Assembly: GCA_016720595.1 (NCBI GenBank)
Contig: JADKKI010000032.1
Location: 136,312 to 200,311, forward strand
Reading direction: 5' to 3'
DNA length: 64,000 bases
DNA from: Myxococcales bacterium
Lineage (GTDB): Bacteria > Myxococcota_A > Polyangia > Haliangiales > Haliangiaceae
Shown here: positions 59,511 through 64,000 of the stretch, piece by piece
Layout of the letters: the number at the start of each line of letters is the position of its first letter
How positions within the stretch are numbered: position 1 is the stretch's first letter
Position numbers and translations under genes: made by a program
Notes under the pieces: generated by a model
The model's database searches: none
What the model was told of the DNA's origin: nothing
Seen by the model: the letters and a program-made list of their open reading frames with translations, nothing else

Positions 59511-60175
59511 TTCGGGGCCTTCGCGCGCGTGACCGTGACTGGCTTCGAGGGCTCCGAGACGCGACCGACCTCGTCGACGAAGCTGAGGACCACGCGCTCG
59601 CCGACCCGCGGCTGGCGGGTGGCCTCGACGGTCTGCTCGCAGCCATAAGGCGTATGCCAGACCAGCAGCTTCGGACCCGAGGCGCCACGCGTACTCACCC
59701 AGGTGATCGGGACCGTGCGATCGCGCTCGACGACCGAGACGATCACCACCACCACGTCCCCCCGTACCTGCTCGAGCTCGGCGACCACGGAGGTGTGGCC
59801 CTCGGCGTCTCGGCTCTCGATCCCGACGAGCTTGGGCGGCTCCGGGCCCGGATCGATCGTCAGCGCGCGACGGGCGCGGCGGATCACGCTCTGCTCCAGG
59901 TTCTCGAGCACGACGTCGGTCCCCGCGAGCGGCGGCGGGTGATAGATCGCCAGGCCGGGAGCGAGGGTCACCACGCGCGGGCGGACCACCTTGTTGAGGA
60001 CGCGGAACCGCCAGTCCGGGAGCTTGTCACCACTCGCGACGATCACGCCGCCCGAGCCGGCGATCTGCCCATCCGTGCCGGCGATCACCTGCGGCCGCAG
60101 CGGGCCCCGCTCGCAGACGCGCTCGGCGTACGCGGGGATGGAGATCAGCACGAGTGCGAGGGCGACCGCGCGCAT
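59507..60175 (-). CDS. Exported protein, paralogue 2 of a three-gene set
   Basis: 222 aa secreted protein, the closest relative of paralogue 3: same order of signal peptide, RVCERGPLRPQVIAG, SGGVIVAS, LPDWRFR, VVTLAPGLAIYHPPPLAGTDVV, a late GCEQTVE cysteine and VSEPSKPVTV. Identity between the two is very high over the first 100 residues. Its ATG overlaps the stop of paralogue 1 as TGATG, and its own stop overlaps the next GTG. Translation of all three is therefore coupled. Function unknown. Confidence 0.72.
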   Translation of the reverse strand: MRAVALALVLISIPAYAERVCERGPLRPQVIAGTDGQIAGSGGVIVASGDKLPDWRFRVLNKVVRPRVVTLAPGLAIYHPPPLAGTDVVLENLEQSVIRRARRALTIDPGPEPPKLVGIESRDAEGHTSVVAELEQVRGDVVVVIVSVVERDRTVPITWVSTRGASGPKLLVWHTPYGCEQTVEATRQPRVGERVVLSFVDEVGRVSEPSKPVTVTRAKAPK

Positions 60176-60885
60176 CACTCCATCTCGGTGGCCGGAGTCC
60201 CCGTGATCGTCACGATCTTCGACACCGGCGACTTGCGGCCGTTGCGGTCGACCCAGAACAGCTTCACCTTGTCGCCGATCTTGGACTCCACCGTGTTGTT
60301 CGGCACCACGCCGCACCGGCTGTGCGCATAGACCCGGAGCTCGGCGGCGCCGTCCTCCACCACACCGAACGACCGTGGCGTGCCCTTCGCATCGGTGAGC
60401 ACGAGCGCGACCATGCCCGCGGGCGGAGCGCCGTCGAGCGTGACGGTGGTGTACGCACTGGCGCGTCGCCCCATCGACTTGTCGTGGCGGATGCCCTTCA
60501 CCTTCGGGGCAGCGAGCGCCGCCGCCTTGGTGGTGCCGATCGTGATCTTGCCGCGGACTGTCTTGCCATCGAACAAGGTCGCGGCCGTCGCGCTCGCCGG
60601 GACGCGATACACGGCGAGGCCTGGCGCCAGCGTGTCGATCTTCGGTGCGCTGCGCGTGCCTCCGATCTCGAGCTGCCACGTCGGCTGGACCGCATCGCCC
60701 TCGTCCGGCTCGTCGTAGCTGGCCTGCTCGGTCGCCACGACGATCCCGCCCCCAGGCGCGATCTCGTCGGTGCTGAGGACCTCCGGTCGGAGGTGGCTCA
60801 TCGCGCACTTGGCGGCGGCGGGAGCCGCCGTCGTCCCGAGCGAGACCAGCGAGACGAGCGCGACCCACGAGGCGTGTCGGACCAT
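60175..60885 (-). CDS. Exported protein, paralogue 1 of a three-gene set
   Basis: 236 aa secreted protein, the most diverged of the three. Signal peptide ending AAA, KCAMSHLRPEVL in place of the Cys block, GGGIVVATE, TLAPGLAVYRVP, a late SRCGVVP cysteine and SPVSKIVTITG. The core topology and two conserved cysteines match the others. ATG 60885 follows TACGTT by eight bases. It starts the three-gene unit directly downstream of murG. Confidence 0.7.
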   Translation of the reverse strand: MVRHASWVALVSLVSLGTTAAPAAAKCAMSHLRPEVLSTDEIAPGGGIVVATEQASYDEPDEGDAVQPTWQLEIGGTRSAPKIDTLAPGLAVYRVPASATAATLFDGKTVRGKITIGTTKAAALAAPKVKGIRHDKSMGRRASAYTTVTLDGAPPAGMVALVLTDAKGTPRSFGVVEDGAAELRVYAHSRCGVVPNNTVESKIGDKVKLFWVDRNGRKSPVSKIVTITGTPATEME

Positions 60886-60893
60886 GGAGATCC

Positions 60894-60899
60894 AACGTA
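60894..60899 (-). promoter_or_regulatory. -10-like box upstream of the three-paralogue operon
   Basis: TACGTT on the minus strand ending 8 nt before ATG 60885, between murG and the first paralogue. Confidence 0.3.
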
Positions 60900-60939
60900 C
60901 CTCGCGCCTGGAGGGTCTGGGGAAAATCCCCTCGCGATC

Positions 60940-62025
60940 TCAGGACTTGACGGGGTGCTGCGCCGCGCACCAATCGATCACGGCCGTGGCGGCACCCGGC
61001 TTCGCGAGGGCCTTCATCTTCGCGCCCATCTCGGTGCGCTTTGCGGCATCGGTCACGAGGGGGCGGAGGGCGGTGACCAGCTGCTCCGCGGTCAGGTCCG
61101 CCTGGCGGAAGCTCAGGGCCGCACCCTGGCTCGCCATCTCGCGTGCGTTGATCTCCTGGTGATTGTCGGCGGCGAACGGATATGGAATGAACACGGCCGG
61201 CTTGCCGGCGATCGCGAGCTCCGCGACGGTGGTCGCCCCGGCGCGGCCGATCACCAGATCCGCGGCCAGGTAGGTCCCTGCCATGTCCTTGATGAAGGCG
61301 CGGCAGTCCGCGGTGACGCCGGCGTCCGCGTAGCGCTGCATGGTCGGCGCGAGGTCCTTCTCGCCGGTCTGGTGCGTGATCGTCAGCGGCGTGGTCTTCG
61401 CGAGCTCGATCAGCGCCTTGGCCGCGAGCTCGTTGACCGCGACCGCACCGAGCGAGCCGCCCGAGACCAGCACGTGGACCCGCTCGCCGGCGGCCGGTGC
61501 GGCCCCGAGGAGCTTCTGCACCAGCTCGCGCCGGACCGGGTTGCCGGTCATCTGGACCTTCTTCGCCTTGAAGAACCGCCGGCTCTCCTCGAACGAGAGA
61601 AAGACGGCCCGCACCACGCGGCCGAGGATCTTGTTGGTCAGGCCCGGGATCGAGTTCTGCTCGCAGATCGCGGTAGGGATCCCTCGCAGCCGCGCCATCA
61701 GGACCACCGGACCCGAGGCATAGCCACCGACGCCGATCACCGCATCGGGCTTGAACGCCTTGACGACCTTGCGCGCCTGCCACAGCGCTCGCGGCAGCCG
61801 GAACAGCCCGCGGATCGCACCGAGGATGCCGACGGTCTTGAGCCCGGAGACCTCGATCAGCTCGAGCTCCCAGCCGAGGTCGGGGAGCACGCGCGCCTCG
61901 ATCCCGCGCTTGGTACCGACGAACCGGATCGCCGCATCGGGCTCGCGGGCGCGCAGCTCCTCGGCGACCGCGACGCCCGGGAACAGGTGTCCTCCCGTCC
62001 CGCCGCCCGCGATCAGGAGGCGCAT
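60940..62025 (-). CDS. murG: UDP-N-acetylglucosamine--lipid I GlcNAc transferase
   Basis: 361 aa glycosyltransferase finishing lipid II at the inner face of the membrane. GGGTGGHLFPGVAVAEEL is the donor-site loop, and GGYASGPVVL, EQNSIPGLTNK, VSGGSLGA and RAGATTVAEL are all typical. Normal length. Its ATG lies 13 bases inside the end of ftsW, so the two are coupled, as in many dcw clusters. The open frame extends upstream antisense-like but is not coding. Confidence 0.97.
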   Translation of the reverse strand: MRLLIAGGGTGGHLFPGVAVAEELRAREPDAAIRFVGTKRGIEARVLPDLGWELELIEVSGLKTVGILGAIRGLFRLPRALWQARKVVKAFKPDAVIGVGGYASGPVVLMARLRGIPTAICEQNSIPGLTNKILGRVVRAVFLSFEESRRFFKAKKVQMTGNPVRRELVQKLLGAAPAAGERVHVLVSGGSLGAVAVNELAAKALIELAKTTPLTITHQTGEKDLAPTMQRYADAGVTADCRAFIKDMAGTYLAADLVIGRAGATTVAELAIAGKPAVFIPYPFAADNHQEINAREMASQGAALSFRQADLTAEQLVTALRPLVTDAAKRTEMGAKMKALAKPGAATAVIDWCAAQHPVKS

Positions 62026-63383
62026 GCCGTGTCGCCCGGCCGTTGCGTCAGCACGCGCACTCGCACCCGCTTTCGACGCGCGAGCTCGCGGGTTTGTTCC
62101 TCGGTCTGCGGGTGCCGCTCGGGGCGCCGCCCGACGTTGAGGAGCAACCCGACGAAGAACATCGTGATCACCAGCGAGCTCCCGCCATAGCTGACGAGCG
62201 GCAGCGTGATCCCCTTGTTCGGCACGATGCCGAGGACCACGCCCACGTTGAACAGCACCTGCACACCGAACATGATCGTGATGCCGAACGCGAGGTAGCC
62301 GCCGAACACGTCGCGCGCTCCGAGCGCCGCGCGGATCCCGCGCCACAGCAGCACCGCGAACAGGAGGAGCACCAGGGCCACGCCGAAGTAGCCCATCTCC
62401 TCGCCGATCGGCGCGAGGATGAAGTCGTTGTGCGCCTCGGGCATGTAGCCGAGGGTCTGATGTCCATCGCCGAGCCCGGCGCCGAACATCCCGCCCGAGC
62501 CCATCGCGAGCCGCGCCTGGAGGAACTGATACGCCTGGCCGCTCGCGTAGGCCTCGGGGTTGAAGAACGCGAGCACGCGCTGGAGCCGCCATGGCGTGCC
62601 GACCACGAAGTGATAGGCGATCGGTGCCGCGCCGAGGATGGCGAGCATGATGTACGAGACGCGCGTGCCGGCCATGAACAGCATGCCGAGCGTGGTCAAG
62701 CCGATCACGATCGAGGAGCCGAGGTCGGGCTGCTTGAGCAGCAGCACCATCATGATCCCGCAGACCACGAGGTGCGGGACGAACCCGACGGTGAAGGTCT
62801 TGACCCGATCCGCCTTCCGGCCGAGCGAGTACGCGAGGTACGTCACCAGTCCGAGCTTCGCGATCTCGACGGGCTGAAACGTCAGCGGCCCGAGCGGGAT
62901 CCAGCGCGAGGCGCCATTCTTCGACGGGGCCAGGAGCGCCAGGCCGAGGAGCCCGATCGAGACCAGCAGCAGCGGATAGGTCAGCTGCCGGAGGCGGCGA
63001 TAGTCGATCCGCGCGCCGACCCACATCGCCAGCCCGCCGAGCGTGACGAACATGAGCTGCCGCTCGAGGAAGAACATCGAGTCGTGATGCTGGGTCAGCC
63101 CATCCGCGGCCGTCGACGAATAGATCTCGATGGTGCCGATCCCGAGGAGCCCGAGCACGGCCGCGAGGAGCCACAGGTCGAAGGCGCGCTCGGGGAGCGT
63201 GGCGCTCGGGTGCTGGACCGCGATCAGCTGCGCAGCAGCGGGCAGCGTGGGATCGACCACGGGTGCGGCCGCGGCCCGGCGCTCGCGCAGCCGCCGCAGC
63301 GCGCCACCGATCCACCGCGCGGCGCGGGACGGGCGCCGGGTGGGATCGGGCCGCCCTTCGGCGAGGCGACGCACAACTGCCAT
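62013..63383 (-). CDS. ftsW: Lipid II polymerase / division protein FtsW
   Basis: 456 aa SEDS-family protein with about ten membrane helices, polymerising peptidoglycan at the septum with FtsI. Family motifs include the EEMGYFGV loop and the late SYGGSSL segment. The N-terminal 75 residues are an Arg/Ala/Pro-rich cytoplasmic extension not found in the short versions, and the C-terminal tail is basic. It could formally be RodA, but its position before murG supports FtsW. It overlaps murG by 13 bases. Confidence 0.94.
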   Translation of the reverse strand: MAVVRRLAEGRPDPTRRPSRAARWIGGALRRLRERRAAAAPVVDPTLPAAAQLIAVQHPSATLPERAFDLWLLAAVLGLLGIGTIEIYSSTAADGLTQHHDSMFFLERQLMFVTLGGLAMWVGARIDYRRLRQLTYPLLLVSIGLLGLALLAPSKNGASRWIPLGPLTFQPVEIAKLGLVTYLAYSLGRKADRVKTFTVGFVPHLVVCGIMMVLLLKQPDLGSSIVIGLTTLGMLFMAGTRVSYIMLAILGAAPIAYHFVVGTPWRLQRVLAFFNPEAYASGQAYQFLQARLAMGSGGMFGAGLGDGHQTLGYMPEAHNDFILAPIGEEMGYFGVALVLLLFAVLLWRGIRAALGARDVFGGYLAFGITIMFGVQVLFNVGVVLGIVPNKGITLPLVSYGGSSLVITMFFVGLLLNVGRRPERHPQTEEQTRELARRKRVRVRVLTQRPGDTACAS

Positions 63384-63491
63384 CCGGCCATCCTGGTCAC
63401 CTCGATCGCGAGGGGCCAGTTTTCAGCACGACGACCGTCGGCCCGAGCGCACCCCCCAGGTGGGCGGAGGTGCGCGCCGTCATCAATCGCA

Positions 63492-63899
63492 TCAATTAAC
63501 GCGCCACCAGGTCTGGCCGTCGTAGGCCGATCGGCGCTCGCAGCTGTCGCTGACCTTCGTGAACCGGACCCCGATCTTCGAGAGCACCACCTTGTAGACG
63601 CCCTCTCGGGTGCCCGGGGTCTCGGCGCACTGGCCCTTGTCGGCGGTCATCGTGAGCTGGTCTCCGTCGATCTTGTAGGTCCCCGTGCCCACGGGCGGCT
63701 CGACATCGAACTGCATCCGGGTCTTCGCGACCCGGTAGGAGCCGTTCGGATCGAAGCGGATCGCCGTCTCTCCGTCCGGCTTGTGTCGCTCGTAGCTGCC
63801 CGCGATCAGCGCGGTGTTGGGCAGCTTCGGGGGCGGCTTGGGAGCCGCGGGGCAACCGGTGAGGAAGGACGCGATCGTGACCAGGATCGGGAACCGCAC
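63492..63899 (-). CDS. Small lipoprotein
   Basis: 135 aa predicted lipoprotein: lipobox FLTGC, a Pro/Lys linker (PAAPKPPPKLP) and a compact beta domain of about 100 residues with two cysteines (KGQCAET, DSCERR). It has a lipocalin-like or beta-sandwich feel but no known motif. The GTG start 63899 is preceded by TATCGT six bases away. Function unknown. Confidence 0.7.
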   Translation of the reverse strand: MRFPILVTIASFLTGCPAAPKPPPKLPNTALIAGSYERHKPDGETAIRFDPNGSYRVAKTRMQFDVEPPVGTGTYKIDGDQLTMTADKGQCAETPGTREGVYKVVLSKIGVRFTKVSDSCERRSAYDGQTWWRVN

Positions 63900-63905
63900 G
63901 CGATC

Positions 63906-63911
63906 ACGATA
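63906..63911 (-). promoter_or_regulatory. -10-like box, probably leaderless
   Basis: TATCGT on the minus strand ending 6 nt before GTG 63899. Confidence 0.4.
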
Positions 63912-63947
63912 CGCCGCGAGCCGCAGGCGAAGAAGTCCCCCGGGGGG

Positions 63948-64000
63948 TCACTTGCGCGCGTTGCGCTTCTGCTGGGACAGGTACGCGACCACCGCGCAGA
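63948..64000 (-). CDS. 3-prime end of a gene cut by the window edge
   Basis: The last 16 codons of a minus-strand frame ending CAVVAYLSQQKRNARK and a TGA. The basic end is plausible for a soluble or membrane protein C-terminus. Too short to identify. Confidence 0.35.
   Translation of the reverse strand, partial: CAVVAYLSQQKRNARK

Overview
The window is about 64 kb of very GC-rich DNA whose third codon positions are almost all G or C, so many antisense and out-of-frame reading frames stay open by chance. No rRNA, tRNA, CRISPR array, insertion sequence or phage gene was found. Gene content points to a free-living member of the Myxococcota (Polyangia or Haliangiales-like): many small lipoproteins with Gly/Asp/Ser-rich linkers, two giant Hanks-type kinases with external sensor regions, a sigma54 activator, a tandem cyclic-nucleotide-binding protein, proline-rich low-complexity proteins and a large multi-heme lipoprotein. 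The lineage is inferred, not proven.

Region by region. 0-9.3 kb: SIMPL protein, sigma54 activator, M14 peptidase, zinc-ribbon membrane protein diverging from a tandem cNMP-binding protein, a membrane-anchored subtilase and a penta-heme lipoprotein. 9.3-15.2 kb: a LysR regulator diverging from an aromatic amino acid catabolism operon (hmgA, hpd, boxB, tnaA). 15.3-29.1 kb: housekeeping genes (ABC1 kinase, RNase E/G with a QueD-like enzyme, ThrE-like exporter, HD hydrolase, murI, glutaredoxin, cysS) mixed with lineage-specific proteins. 29.2-35.8 kb: two tandem paralogous Ser/Thr kinases. 35.8-41.1 kb: a tightly coupled xseA / pseudo-signalling protein / aroE / surface protein operon. 41.1-63.4 kb: a dispersed division and cell-wall (dcw) cluster, read on the minus strand as ftsW-murG-(three paralogous exported proteins)-murC-lipoprotein ... 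murB-ddl ... ftsQ-ftsA-small ORF ... ftsZ, interrupted by accessory genes on both strands.

How the parts work together. The dcw genes supply UDP-MurNAc-pentapeptide and lipid II synthesis (murI, murB, ddl, murC, murG) plus the FtsZ/FtsA/FtsQ/FtsW division machine. The aromatic cluster converts 4-hydroxyphenylpyruvate to maleylacetoacetate, cleaves tryptophan to indole and adds an orphan benzoyl-CoA epoxidase subunit. AroE feeds the shikimate pathway.

Two regulatory patterns stand out. At least twelve genes carry a TAnnnT (-10-like) hexamer ending 5-8 nt before the start codon, which suggests leaderless mRNAs. ftsZ and ftsQ share a near-identical 17-mer at the same distance from their ATGs. 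A 615-nt block containing only two A and no T (50301-50915), next to a frame-broken DUF1579 gene, is probably a consensus-quality problem and should be checked before anything there is interpreted.
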